Assembly (NCBI RefSeq): GCF_002776525.5
Contig: NC_045439.1
Location: 122,275,226-122,339,225 of the forward strand
DNA length: 64,000 bases
Direction: 5' to 3'
Source: Piliocolobus tephrosceles
Lineage: Eukaryota; Chordata; Mammalia; Primates; Cercopithecidae
Part shown: positions 46,436 through 59,783 of the stretch, in pieces
Layout: the number at the start of each line of letters is the position of its first letter
How positions within the stretch are numbered: position 1 is the first letter of the stretch
The notes under the pieces: generated by a model
Seen by the model: the letters and a program-made list of their open reading frames with translations, nothing else
What the model was told of the DNA's origin: nothing
Database searches by the model: none
Program-made: the position numbers and the translations under genes

Positions 46436-46867
46436 TGTTTTAAATTCTCTATGTGAAATTCGAGTGAGTGATGACAACCTCAACCAGTATGTGTTGTATA
46501 GCTACACTTCAGTTTTCTGGCATTGTTGGGGGATTGATAGTTTTCATAGAAATCAATTTTCTCTGAATTTGTATTTTAACTTTCAGAATCAGTGTGTTTT
46601 TCAAATCAATACATCTATTCATTAAATATAAAATAACACATGCTTATTATTTTAAAAAGGGATAGAAAGTTATTTGAAAAGTAAAAGGTAACTGTTCCCT
46701 ATGTTTTTTTTTAACCTTCTTCCCATATAGCTCTTGGCTTTGTGTATCCTTCCAGAAGTTTTCTATACATTTACATGCATTTTTCTTTTAAAAATTGTTT
46801 CCACAATTGAGATGAGACTATACATACTGTCCTTTAAATTTCTTTTCTTTTCTTTGTTCTATGCTCC

Positions 46868-49800
46868 AACCCCCACTTTTTTTTTCTATTTTTAAATTAT
46901 CATACTTTAAGTTCTGAGATACACGTGCAGAATGTGCGAGTTTGTTACATGTGCCACGGTGGTTTGGTGCACTCAACAACCTGCCACCTACATTAAGTAT
47001 TTCTCCCAATGCTATCCTTCCCCTAGCCCCCCACCACCCCCAAAAGGTCCTGGTGTGTGATATTGCCCTCCCTGTGTCCATGTGTTCTCAATGTTCAACT
47101 TTCACTTATGAGTCAGAACACGCAGTATTTGGTTTTCTGTTCTGTTGTTAGTTGGCTGAGAATGATGGTTTCCAGCTTCATCCATGTCCCTGCAAAGGAC
47201 ATGAACTCATCCTTTTTTATGGCTGCATAGTATTCCCTGGTGTATATGTGCCACATTTTCTTTATCCAGTCTATCATTCATGAGCATTTGGGTTGGTTGC
47301 AGGTCTTTGCTATTGTGAACAGTGCTCCAATAAACATATGTGTGCATGTGTCTTTATAGTAGAATGATTCATAATCCTTAGGTTTATACCCAATAATGGG
47401 ATTGCTGGGTCAAATGGTATTTCTGGTTCTAGATCCTTGAGGAATGGCCACACTGTCTTCCACAGTGGTTGAACTAATTTACACTCCCACTGACAGTCTA
47501 AAAGCGTTCCTATTTCTCCACATTCTCTCCAGCACCTGTTGTTTCCTGAGATTGTAATGATTGCCATTCTAACTGGTGTGATATGGTATCTCATTGTAGT
47601 TTTGATTTGCATTTTTCTAATGAGCAGTGATGATGAGCTTTTTATCTTGCCTGTTGGCTGCATAAATGTTTTCTTTTGAGACGCATCTGTTCACATCGTT
47701 AGCCCACTTTTTGATGGTTTTTTTTTTTCTTGTAAATTTGTTTAAGTTTGTTGTAGATTCTGGATATTAGCCCATTGTCAGATGGATAGATTGCAAAACT
47801 TTTCTCCCATTCTGTAGGTGGCCTGTTCACTCTGATGATAGTTTGTTTCTTTTGCTGCATTGAGGCTCTTTAATTAGGTCCCATTTGTCTATTTTGGCTT
47901 TTTTTTTTTTTTTTTACCATTGCTTTTGGTGTTTTAGTCATGAAGTCTTTGCCTATACTTATGTCCTGAATGGTATGGCCTCGGTTTTCTTCTAGGGTTT
48001 TTATGGTTTTTAGATCTTATATTTAAGTCTTTAATCCATCGTGAGTTAATTTTTTTATAAGGTGTAAGGAAGGGGTCCAGTTTCAGTGTTCTGCATATGG
48101 CTAGCCAGTTTTCCCAACACCATTGATTAAATAGGGAATCTTCTCCTTATTGTTTGTTTTTGTCAGGTTTGTCAAAGATCAGATGGTTGTAGATGTGTGG
48201 TGTTATTTCTGAGGCCTCTGTTCCATTCCACTGGTCTAGATATCTGTTTTGGTACCAGTACCATGCTGTTTTGGTTAACGTAGCCTTGCAGTATAGTTTG
48301 AAGTCAGGTAGCATGATGCCTCCAGTTTTGTTCTTTTTGCTTAGGATTATCTTGGCTATATTGGCTCTTTTTAGGTTCCATATAAAATTTAAAGTAGTTT
48401 TTTCCAATTCTGTGAAGAAAGTCAATGATAGCTTGATGGGATAGCATTGAATCTATAAATTACTTTGGGCAATATGGCAATTTTCATGATATTGATTCTT
48501 CCTATCCATGAGCATGGAATGTTTTTCCATTTGTTTGTGTCCTCACTTATTTCCTTGAGCAGTGGTTTGTAGTTCTCCTTGAAGAGTTCCTTCACATCCC
48601 TTGGAAGTTGGATTCCTAGGTATTTTATTCTCTTTGTAGTAATTGTGAATGGGAGTTCACTCATGATTTGGCTCTCTGTTGTCTGTTATTGGTGTGTAGG
48701 AATACTTGTGATTTTTGCATGTTGATTTTGTATCCTGAGACTTTGCTGAAGTTGCTCATCAGCTTAAGGAGATTTTGGCCTGACACGATAGGGCTTACTA
48801 AATATGCAATCATGTCATTTGCAAACAGAGACAATTTGACTTCCTCTCTTCCTTTTTGAATACCCTTTATTTCTTTCTCTTTCATGACTGCCCTGGCCAG
48901 AACTTCCAGCACTATGTTGAATAGGAGTTGTGAGAGACGGCATCCTTGTCTTGTGCCTTTTTTCAAGGAAATGCTTCCAGTTTTTGCCCATTCAGTATGA
49001 TATTGGCTGTGAGTTTGTCATAAATAGCTCTTATTATTTAGAGGTATGTTCAATCGACACCTATGTTATTGAGAGTTTTTCGCATGAAGGGGTGTTCAGT
49101 TTTGTCAAAGGCCTTTCTGCATCTATTCAATTAATCGTGTGGTTTTTGTCATTGATTCTTTTTATGTGATGGATTACATTTATTGATTTGCATATGTTGA
49201 ACCAATCTTGCATCCCAGGGATGAAGCCGGCTTGATCATGGTGGATAAGCTTTTTGATGTCCTGCTAGATTCGATTTGCCAGTATTTTATTGAGGATTTT
49301 TGCATTGATGTTCATGAGGGATATTGGCCTAAAATTCTCTTTTTTTGTGTGTGTGTCTCTATCAGGCTTTGTTATCAGGATGATGCTGGCCTCATAAAAT
49401 GAGTTAAGAAGGATTCCCTCTTTTCTACTGAGTGGAATAGTTTCAGAAGGCATGGTACCAGCTCCTCTTTGTACCTCTGGTAGAATTTGGCTGTAAATCT
49501 ATCTGGTCCTGGACGTTTTTGTTTGTTATGCTACAATTATTGCCTCAATTTCAGAACCTGATATTGGTCTATTCAGAGATTCAACTTCTTCCTGGTTTAG
49601 TCTTGGGAGGGTGTATGTGTCCAGGAATTTATCCATTTCTTCTAGATTTTCCCAATTATTTGTATAGAGGTGTTCTCTGATGGTAGTTTGTATATCTGTG
49701 GGATGGGCAGTGATATCCCCTTTATCATTTTTTATTGTGTCTATTTCATTTTTCTCTGTTTTCTGCTTGTTAGTCTTGCTAGCGGTCTATTTTGTTGATC

Positions 49801-52800
49801 TTTTCAAATTACCAGCTTCTGGATTCATGGATTTTTTTTGAAGGTGTTTCGTGTCTCTACCTCCCTTAATTCTGCTCTGATCTTAGTTATTTCTTGCCTT
49901 CTGCTAGCTTTTGAACATGTTTGCTCTTGCTTCTCTAGTTCTTTTAATCGTGATGTTAGGGAGTTCATTTTAGATCTTTCCTGCTTTCTCTTGTGGGCAT
50001 TTAGTGCTATAAATTTCCCTCTACACACTGTTTTAAATGTGTCCCAGAGATTCTGGTCATTGTGTCTTTGTTCGCAGTGATTTCAAAGAACATCTTTATT
50101 TCTGCCTTCATTTCATTATTTACCCAGTAGTCATCCAGGAGCAGGTTGTTCAGTTTCTATGTAGTTGTGCAGTTTTGAGTGAGTTTCTTAATCCTGAGTT
50201 CTAATTTGATTACACATGTGGTCTGAGTGACAGTTTGTTGTGATTTCTGTTCTTTAACATTTGCTGAGGAGTGTTTTGCCTCCAATTATGCGATCAATTT
50301 TAGAATAAGTGTGATGAGGTGCTGGGAAGCATGTATATTCTGTTAATTTTGAATGGAGAGTTCTGTAGATATCTATTAGGTCTGCTTGGTCTAGAGCTGA
50401 GTTCAAATCCTGGATATCCTTGTTAATTTTCTTTTTGCCTGTCTAATATTAAAAGTGGGGTTTACAGTTTCCCATTATTATTGTGTGGGAGTGTAAGCCT
50501 CTTTGTAGGTCTCTATGAAGTTGCTTTATGTATCTGGGTGCTTCTGTATTGGGTGCATATATATTTATGATAGTTAGCTCTTCTTGTTAAATTGATCCCT
50601 TTACCATTATGTGATGGCCTTCTTTGTCTCTTTTGATCTTTATTGGTTTAAATTCTGTTTTATCAGAGACCAGGTTTGCAAACCCTGCTTTTTTTGGCTT
50701 TCCATTTGCTTGGTAAATATTCCTTCATCCCTTCATTTTGAGCCTATGTGTGCCTTTGCACGTGTGATGGGTCTCCTGAATATAGCACACCGATGGGTCT
50801 TGACTCTTTATTCAATTTGCCAGTCTGTGTCTTTTAATTGGGGCATTTATCCCATTTACATTTAAGGTTGATATTGTTGTATGTGAATTGGATCCTGTCA
50901 TTATGATGTTAGCTGGTTATTTTGCCCATTAATTGATGCAGTTCCTTCATACCATTGATGGTCTTTACAATTTGGTATGTTTTTGCAGTGGCTGGTACCG
51001 GTTTTTCCTTTCCATGTTTAGTGCTTCTTTCAGGAGCTCTTGTAAGGCAGGCCTAGTGGTGACAAAATCTCTCAGCATCTGCTTGTCTGTAAAGGATTGT
51101 ATTTCACCTTCACTTATGAAACTTAGTTTGACTGGATAGGAAATTCTATTTTGAAAATTCTTTTATTTAAGAATGTTAAATAAGCCCTACTGGCTTGTAG
51201 GGTTTCTGCTGAGAGATCTGCTGTTAGTCTGATGGGCTTCCCTTTGTTGCTAACCCAACCTTTCTCCCTGGCTGCGCTTAACCTTAGTGAATCTGACAAT
51301 TATGTGTCTTCGGGTTGCTCTACTTGAGGGGTATGTTTGTGGTGTTCTCTGTATTTCCTGAATGAACACTTCTTTTTACTCTTTTTGTCTCTAATCTCAT
51401 CTTCTGGCTTTATTTTGTTAATTTTATCTTCAATCACTGATATCCTTTCTTCCTCTTGATCAAATCGGCTATTGAAGCTTGTGTATCCTTTATAAGGTTC
51501 TCTTACTGTGGTTTTCAGCTCCATCAGGTCATTAAGCTCTTCTCCACACTGGTTATTCTAGTTAGCCATTCGTCTAACCTTTTTTCAAGGTTTTTAACTT
51601 CCTTGTGATGGGTTAGAACATGCTCCTTTAGCTCAGAGAATTTTGTTATTACTGACCTTCTGAAGCCTACTTCTATCAACTCTCTGTCTAATTTTATTCC
51701 CTTGCTGGCGAGGACTTGCATTCCTTTGGAAGACAGGAGTCATTCTGGTTTTTGGATGTTTCTGCTTTTCTGCTCTGGTTTCTCCCATGTTTGTGGTTTT
51801 ATCTACCTTTGATCTTTGATATTGGTGACCTACGGATGGGGTTTTGGTGTGGATGTCCTTTTTGTTGATATTGATGCTATTCATTTCTGTTTGTTAGTTT
51901 TCCTTCTAACAGACAGGCCCCTCAGCTGCAGGTCTTTTGGAGTTTGCTGGAGGTCCACTCCAGACTCTATTTGCCTGGGTATCACTAGCAGAGGCTGCAG
52001 AACAGCAAATATTGGTGTCTGATCCTTCTTCTGGAAGCTTCGTCCCAGAGGGGCACCCACCTGTAGGAGGTGTCTGTCGGCCCCTACTGGGAGGTGTCTC
52101 CCGGTCAGGCTACATAGGGATCAGTGACCCACTTGAGGAGGCAGTCTGTCCATTATCGGAGCTCAAATGCCATGCTGGGAGAACCACTGTTCTCTTCTGA
52201 GCTGTCAGGCAGGGATGTTGAAGTCTGCAGAAGCTGTCTGCTTCCTTTTGTTCAGGTATGTCCTGCCCCCTGAGGTGGAATCTAGAGAGGTAGTAGGCCT
52301 TGCTGAGCTGTGGTGGGCTCTGCCCAGTTTGAGCTTTTTTGCCACTTTGTTTACACTGTGAGCCTGGAACCGCCTACTCAAGCCTTAGCAATGGGGGACG
52401 CCCCTCCCCCTCCCAAGTTCCACTGTCCCAGGTCAATCTCAAACTGCTGCACTCACAGTGAGCAAGCCTCTGTGGGCATGGGACCTGCCAAGTCAGGCAA
52501 AGGAGGGAATCTCCTGGTCTGCCAGCTGTGAAGACCATGGGAAAAGTGCAGTATTTGTGCAGGAGTGTACTATTCCTCCAGGTACAGTCACTCATGGCTT
52601 CCCTTGGCTAGGAAAGGGAAATCCCCCGACTCCTTGCTCTTCCCGGGAGAGGTGATGCCCTGCCCTGCTTCAGCTCACCCTTTTTGGGCTGCACCCACTG
52701 TTCAAGCAATCTCAGTGACATGAACCAGGCACCTCAGTTGGAAATGCAGAAATCACCTGTCTTCTGCATCAATCATGCTGGGAGCTGTAGACCAGAGCTG

Positions 52801-52825
52801 TTCCTATTCAGCTATCTTGTAAGTG
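46868..52825 (-). mobile_element. L1PA-type LINE-1, near full length, broken
   Basis: On the minus strand it reads 5' UTR (52825 down, with a degraded CAAGATAGCTGAATAGG), ORF1 remnants (51724-51300, LDRELIEVG and EERISVIEDKINK), ORF2 remnants and a 3' end at 46868. ORF2 pieces show an endonuclease/RT order, such as HKRKQERSKMNSLTSRLKE near 49990, RPISLMNINAKILNKIL near 49300 and SLFANDMIAYL near 48810 (the RT catalytic motif with FAND instead of FADD). Many frameshifts and stops make it inactive. It is older than the L1 at 41309. Confidence 0.92.
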
Positions 52826-53252
52826 ACTCTTAGACTTTTATACCTCTGTTGTGTAGTTACTCAAATTTTTGGTTTTTCAGTTTTTTGTCTGACTGCCCAG
52901 TATTTAAGCAGAGTATTTAAACAGTTGTTTGTGAATACTGGTTGGAAATATCCCAGTATTTGCATGGTCCTAGCAGGCAGAACATTCTTTTAAAACAGGT
53001 ATAGGCTTCTCTTTCCCCTCATGCCTAGGATTGCTTTCTGCTGTATTTGGGAAGGGGTGGTATGGGAAGGGGGTTTGTCTATGCAGTTCCACAGTCTATT
53101 TTCAAATAGCAGGTGGCTCCGTCTTGGGCCTCAGCACTCTCTGCTGCTGGCCACTTCTGGGAACTCCAAGATTATGGCCCTTGCATGATTTCCACGTGGA
53201 TGCTGAGATGCAGGCTTTGGGGCAGGGATGGGATGGGGAATGTCATACTTCT

Positions 53253-53572
53253 TGATACAGTTTGGATGTTTGTCCCCTCCAAATCTCACACTGAAATGTG
53301 ATTCCCAATATTGGAGATGAGCTTGATGGGAGGTGTTTGGGTCATGGGGGTGGATCCCACATGAGTGGCTTGGTGCCCTCCCCTTGGTGATGAGTGAGTT
53401 TTCTCTCTATTAGTGCATGTGGGAACTGGTTGTTAAAAGGAGCCTATGACCTGTTCCATGCTGGTACTATGCCTGAACAGCCTGCAGAACTGTGAGCCAA
53501 ACAAACCCTGTTTGATTACAAATTACCCAGTCTCAGGTATTCCTTTATAGCAACATAAAATGGACTCACACA
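53253..53572 (+). mobile_element. MaLR (MST-type) solo LTR
   Basis: It runs TGATACAGTTTGGATGTTTG to ATGGACTCACACA, with GGGAGGTGTTTGGGTCATGG and a shortened middle. Possible 5-bp duplications are CTTCT (53248-53252) and CTTCC (53573-53577), one change. There is no internal retroviral sequence. Confidence 0.82.
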
Positions 53573-54527
53573 CTTCCCCAGCTGCCTATTCTTTATTCCT
53601 CACAATGCCACGGCACTAAGAAATTCACTGAAAGTTTGGGGGCAGAATGAATCACAATACAGAGGGACAAATCCACAGGCATAGGATGCCTAACATAACT
53701 TCCCATTGGGTCTTTATTGGCACCAGCAAATTCCTAGCCCTACTTTCAAAACTGAGATTTCCTCTGTCCTCCAGAGATAGTCCCTGTGGCAGATGTGGAG
53801 ATGCAGGTCACAGCTCAGGTTTTCCTTCTAGACAGGACTCATGGCCCAGCTGCTGAGAGCTGTGAGTGTCCAGCTGTTAACTCCTTCTGGTCTACTTCAG
53901 CTCTGGACGGAGGTCACAGTCTTCTCAGGGTGGCCCTGGCCATTTACTGAGCAGGACAGTTTGGTCAAGGACCTCACTATTTCTGCCCAACATGTGGCTT
54001 CTCTAAAGATCCTCTTTTCTTTGGAGCTCTCAGTTAGGCATTTGTCAGACCTGCATCTCATGGTCTAACACTTTCTTCTTCTCAATCCTGCTTCCTTCCT
54101 TTTCCTTTCACAGATGCCACTTCAGATAAGCCCTTTGGACTCCTAACTCCAACCAGGTGTCTGCTTTGTTGAGGACTCACAGACACAGTCTCCTTTCTTC
54201 AAAACCTTTACAATGCAAGACCTCACTAACACACAGGGGATGGTCTCCCAGAGGGTCTGTGCTGTTCCCTCACTCAGAACATCAAGATACACTGAAGTAA
54301 GAATCCTCTACTCTACAGTTCCTGCTAGCTGAGGTATTCCATGGGGGCTTCAGCAGTAAGTTGCAGGGTTGGCTTTGATAGGTGAAGGCTGGCTGGTGAA
54401 GCACATCAAGTTCTGGAGGTTCATGTGTGTTTTCATGAAGATCTCTCTGCCAGTAGCAGATAAAGAGGTGTTGCCTCACTCTTCCTGGGGTCTTCTATTT
54501 TCCTGGGAGGAATTTCTGAATCAACTG

Positions 54528-54528
<1 letters not shown>

Positions 54529-54578
<50 letters not shown>
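54529..54578 (+). repeat. (AC)n microsatellite
   Basis: There are 25 uninterrupted AC units, so it is likely to vary in length between individuals. Confidence 0.98.
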
Positions 54579-54580
<2 letters not shown>

Positions 54581-54652
54581 TTGAAGCATCAACAGTAATT
54601 CTGAGTTCTTAGAGACAATGCAGATTAAATCCACATTAAGAAAGACAACTAT

Positions 54653-54954
54653 GGCCAGGTGCAGTGGCTCACGCTTGTAATCCCAGAACTTTGGGAAGCT
54701 GAGGCGGGCGGATCACCTGAGGTCGGGAGTTCGAGACCAATCTGACCAACATGGAGAAACCCTGTCTCTACTAAAAATACAAAATTAGCCCAGCATGGTG
54801 GCGGGCGCCTGTAATCCCAGCTACTTGGGAGGCTGAGGCAGGAGAACCACTTAAACCTGGGAGGCGGAAGTTGCAGTGAGCCGAGATTGTGCCATTGCAC
54901 TCCAGCCTGGGCAACAAGAGCAAAACTCTTATCTTAAAAAAAAAAAAAAAAAAA
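54653..54954 (+). mobile_element. AluS
   Basis: This is a plus-strand dimeric Alu from GGCCAGGTGCAGTGGC to a 19-A tail. The minus-strand open frames here are Alu translations. Confidence 0.93.
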
Positions 54955-55262
54955 GAGAACTGTTGATCCAGAGATGGCCCGACTGGCCTCACTGGAGATA
55001 ACAGGTGACATTATTATGCAAAGTGGTTTCATTTCCCTTGTCTTGTTTTTGGAATAGTATAAGAGGCCTATGATACGAATAAATAAGGCCCATCACAAGC
55101 CTCACCAAAAGACAAAACAAATTCTACTTCTGAAGAAGGCTCTTTGTTGGGTCAGATCAAATCCTTGGACAGAATTGTACTCTTAATCACTGCAGTGGAA
55201 GTGGGGGGTAGTTTAAGAATTTATTAACCTTCTACCTTGAGCAATCCCTCAAGAGTAAAAGG

Positions 55263-55730
55263 TATCAGGCCTCTGAGCTGAAGTTCAGCCACTGTAACCC
55301 CTGTGACCTGAACATAAACGTCCAGATGGCCTGCAGGAGCCAAGAAGTCTGGGGCAGCTGAAAAACCACACAAGAAGTAAAACAGCCAGTTCCTGCCTTA
55401 ACCGATTAACCAACATTACAACATTCCACCATCGTGACTTGTCCCTGCCCTACCTTGACTGATCAATCGACCTTGTGACATTCTTTTTCTGGACAATGAA
55501 TCTTATGATCTCCCCACCATGAACCTTGTGACCCCTCCTCTGCTAACAATAGATAGTCACCTTTTACTGTAATTTTCCATTACCTACCCAACTCCTACAA
55601 AGCAACCTCTTTCCCATCTCCCTTCGCTGATTCTCTTTCTGGACTCAGCCCACTTGCACCCAAGTGAATAAACAGCCTTGTTGCTCACACAAAGCCCGTT
55701 TGTGGTCTCTTCACAAAGATGTGCTTGACA
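55263..55730 (+). mobile_element. LTR7-family (HERV-H) solo LTR
   Basis: It begins TATCAGGCCTCTGAGC and ends GATGTGCTTGACA. It carries AATAAACAGCCTTGTTGC and GTCTCTTCACAAAG near the end and CCAGATGGCCTGCAGG near the start, the LTR7 signature by memory. Perfect 5-bp duplications AAAGG lie at 55258-55262 and 55731-55735. The first dinucleotide is TA instead of TG. There is no internal viral sequence, so it formed by LTR-LTR recombination. Confidence 0.83.
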
Positions 55731-55861
55731 AAAGGGAAGGGTGGATTTGTCCTTCTGGTTACGTATGTTCTGCCAGCTCATTTTGAATTTAATTAAACAA
55801 GGATTGTCCTTTTCATACTTTGTAAGGAACCATAAATATTTATGCACCTTGATTTTTCAAA

Positions 55862-57085
55862 GAAACATTTTTTATTTTGAAGTAATTATAGTCTCATAGG
55901 AAGTTGCAAAAGTGTTCATAGAGTCCCTGGGTACTCTTCCTACAGTGGTGACAACTGTACTATAATATCAATTCTGGGAAATTGATATTGGTACAATACT
56001 AACTAGACTATAGACCTTATTCAGTTTTCATTATTTTTTAGTTGCACTCATTTGTGTGTGTCAATGTGTGTCTGTGCTTCTCTGCTTGTTGATGTATTTA
56101 GGAGAACTTTGACTAGCAAGCCATACAGATCTACTCCATTCTTATTCCTTTGTTCATTATCTGGATGAACTATCACTTATCAGTCCCCTATCGGAATCCA
56201 CTTCAGTTGTTTACGGTTTTTCTCTAAGGCATGATGTTGCAATAGCACCCTTGTACATGTAGCTAGGAGAACTTGTACTAAGCCCAGGTAAATAGTTGAA
56301 GTACAAGGGCAAAGGAGTGTGTCTTTGATATTTTAATAGAAATCGCCTGTCTCCCTCTAGAAAAGCTGTGCCCTTTTCCAGTGGCAGAGAACCTTCCTGA
56401 AAGGCAATCCTGTGTGATGGTGTCCATTTCATCACACCCTTATAACACTCAGCGTCAACAAACATACAGATTTTTGCTGATGTGGGAGAAAAATATTAAT
56501 GATGAATGACATTAAGGTGATTATCTTTTCATTTGTTTATAGACGTTTGTATTTCCTTTTAAATGAACTGCTCATGACCTTTGTCTACTTTTATTTGGTT
56601 GTTTACTTCTTTCTCATTTATTCCTATAAACTCTTTACAAAAGGAAATTAGCCATTTGATTGTCATATGTTGTGAATATTTTTACCAGTTTGACTTTTGA
56701 ATTTATGTCTTTTTAATGAATTGTAGAAGTTTAAAATCTTTATGGAATAAATTTATTTAGTTTTTTGTTTATGGCTTCTGAGTTTTGTGTCATGATTAGA
56801 AAGGCCTTTCTTATTCCAAAAGTATAAGATATTCAGTTATAAGATTTCCTGTAGTTATTCAATGTGTGTGTATGTATGTTTAAATCTTTGGGCCATCTGA
56901 TATTTGTGCTTGTGTGGGAAGTGAGATAGAAATCCGGGTTAGTTTTTTTCCCAAATGGTTAACCAGTTGTCTCAGCACTGTTTGAATAACTCTTCCATGC
57001 CTTGGTTTCTTTATCATTACCATATGTATTTGAGCCCATTTCTGGACTCCAGTTCATTTCATTGTTTTGTCTGTCTGTTCCCAAG
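55862..57085 (-). mobile_element. Old L1M (L1ME-like) fragment
   Basis: It has typical antisense 3' sequence AAGTAATTATAGTCTCATAGG, then GGAAATTGATATTGGTACAA, then ORF2-like AATCTTTATGGAATAAATTT and GGCCTTTCTTATTCC. It is decayed and its limits are approximate. Confidence 0.72.
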
Positions 57086-58375
57086 TCAGGATTTTAATAG
57101 GTATTGCAAAGAGGAAAAAGAAAGTGCTAAAATTGCCATAAAGTAACCTCAAATAGAAGAGTATGGCAGTTCAGAGGGGGAGAATTTTTAATTGGGGTCT
57201 GAAAAAGCTTCATGAAAGAGGGACATTTAAGATGAAGCTTGAATGATGAGCAATGTTGGGCAAAGGGAATAAAGAACAAAGTCATGGAGGTGGTGAATAT
57301 TTGTGCACATGTGCATCGTGTCTCTGTGAAGGAACTCATGCTCCACCACCGGTGTTTTTATGCATGCATGTCTTGAGCATAGTTAAGAGGATACAGAAAT
57401 TTTTGTATTACTCTTTTGAGGCATTTTGAGGACACATTTATTAATCATAATAGCTACAAGTTGAATACCTACTGTTATCCCATAGACATAGTGATATCTA
57501 CGTCATTTTTGATTTTCACTACAATGAACAAAGTTGATATTCCCATTTTAGAAATGAGGAAAATGCCCCAGGCAGTTTAAATAATACCTAGAAGTGGCTG
57601 TCTTGAGATTAAAATGCATGACCAGCAATTTAAAAAATCAGAATAGAAAATATCACAATTCATCACCTATGGTTAGGGTGTTTGTAGCAGAAGCTGTTCC
57701 TGCTCTACCTATGTCATCTGGGATCCTTCTGCTATCTCTGTGTAGACCAGTTGAATCCCAGTGTGCATTCTTTCCCAAAAGCCAGCATGCTGTTGGAAGG
57801 TACAAGAGAGCCAGAAATGCCTGGGAATTTATGTCCGTTCCCTCCCCTCACAGCCTTTAACCAATGACTGATGGGGGTGGGGATAGACATATTCTAGCTC
57901 TTTTGCCCTCTCACTGGGATGCGATGTGACCTATGATGTTCCCCAAGCCTTCTGCGGGAATGAATCAAAATTGCCTTCCATGGGACTTGGCTTGATGTTG
58001 TACCCTTACTTGGCCCCTTTCTACTCTTACTTTCTCACATATCTCTTTTCTCTGGGAATAGTTCCTAATAAATCACTTTCATGTGCATCTTCCTCTAGGT
58101 CAGCACTGCTTTAAGAAGCTTCTGTTGTAGTGATGTAGGAGTGTGTGTGTGTGTGTTTGTGCCTGTGCACACATTGCATTATCATTTAACATGTATTTCT
58201 TAGTGGGAGCCAGTTTGAAAGCCACTGTTCTATACTACATTAAGCTACCTGTTTGTGTATAGTTCACTGAGCTGGAAATCCTGCTTGATGCCCCCAAATA
58301 AGAACTGCCGATCAGATTCCAAATCTTATTGCTTATTTGAGTACAGTGACTTAAAATATATTAAATAAAAATGTA

Positions 58376-58677
58376 GGCTGGACACTGTGGCTCACATCTG
58401 TAATCCCAGGACTTTGGGAGGCCGAGGTGGGTGGATCACTTGAGGTCAGGAGTTTAAGACTAGGTTGACCAATGTGGCAAAACCCCATCTCTACTAAAAA
58501 AAAAAAAAACAAAAAAACCCCAAAATAATTAGCTGGGTCTGGTGGCATGTACCTGTAGTTCCAGCTACTCAGGAGGCTGAGGCAGGAGAATAGCTTGGAC
58601 CTGGCAGGCGGAGGTTGCAGTGAGCTGAGATCAGGCCACTACAGTCCAGCCTGGGTGACAGAACAAGGCTCCATCTC

Positions 58678-58714
<37 letters not shown>

Positions 58715-58722
58715 GCAGCAGC
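58376..58722 (+). mobile_element. AluS with (CAA)n-(CAG)n tail
   Basis: This is a plus-strand Alu from GGCTGGACACTGTGGC with an enlarged A-rich linker. Its tail has turned into about a dozen CAA units, then CAGCAGCAG, at 58677-58722. Confidence 0.92.
58677..58722 (+). repeat. (CAA)n trinucleotide repeat
   Basis: It is a trinucleotide array formed from the Alu tail. CAA units are followed by three CAG units. Confidence 0.95.
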
Positions 58723-59492
58723 CATAGGACGTGTTAGTTGTGGCTCTAAAGAATACAGTCAACTTTGATACTATTGGCTAGGCTGGTCTTTGACTTCTTG
58801 GGCAGCCAACCCTACTAAACAGTTTCCAAAGTTCAGGCTTCCCTTTGCCAAAGCTGATAAATGTGGTGTAAAGGTTGTGTTAGTTGACTGTTAATGTTTT
58901 ACAGACTAGCAGAAATGAGAAGACCAGGTTTGCCTTGTAGCAGAGCCAGAAGTTGTGCCTGACCACAGGGCAGGATACCACAGGGCAGGACTCTGACCCT
59001 CAGCTTGGCTTAGATGGAGAGAGGCAAGGTGTACAGAATTGCTTTGCATTTGCCCCCAAAGACAAGGTAGTGAAAAGAAAGGAAGATAACACACCACATA
59101 CTCACTACCAACCAATGAGACCCAGCAAAGATGTCACACAAATCCTTGTCAGATTTGTTGGGATCCTGGGGCAGTCCTGACTGCCAGAATCCACTGGAGG
59201 CCATGAGTGGAGGGCTGAGGACATCATTTCTAAATACAGTGGAGATGAAATCTGGAAGGCAGTGCAAAGAAAAGGGCAGGAAACTCATCTTCTCAGGGAA
59301 GTTGTGGGATCCCTGCCATCATGTATGTCCGCTGATGACCCTTATTTGTTAGTGCATGACGTAACATTGTCTACATGTTTAGAAAAGAGCAAAAATATGT
59401 TCAAAAATCTGATGGAATTATTAAGACACAAGGAAGGAGATCTAAACTCATCAAATGTAGGGTGAAGATGGCTGTGAGTTAAGAATTTATAG

Positions 59493-59783
59493 GGAGTTGG
59501 GCACAGTGGTTCATGCCTGAAATCACAGCACTTTGGGAAGTAGAGATGGAGGATCACTTGAGGCTAGGAGTTTGAGACCAGCCTGGGCCATGTAGTGAGA
59601 CTCTTATCTCTACTAGAAATAAAAAATTAGCTGATCATGATTGCAGGCACCTGTAGTGCCAGGTACTCAGCGGGCTGAGGAGGCAGGATGACTTGAGTCC
59701 AGGAGTTGGAGGCTGTAGTGAGCTATGATTGTGCCACTGCATTCCAGCCTGGGTGACAGGGTGAGACCCTGTCTCTAAAAAAA
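59493..59783 (+). mobile_element. AluJ
   Basis: This is an old plus-strand Alu (GTTGGGCACAGTGGTTCATG to CCCTGTCTCTAAAAAAAG) with many differences. It splits an unclassified sequence (58723-59490 and 59784-60264). Confidence 0.9.

Noticed and set aside
57594..57860. 88-codon frame, and 57926-58114, in the unclassified post-gap DNA
   Set aside because: There is no recognisable protein, no Kozak or splice context that stands out, and flanking sequence is repeat-derived. Support is too weak to call a gene.
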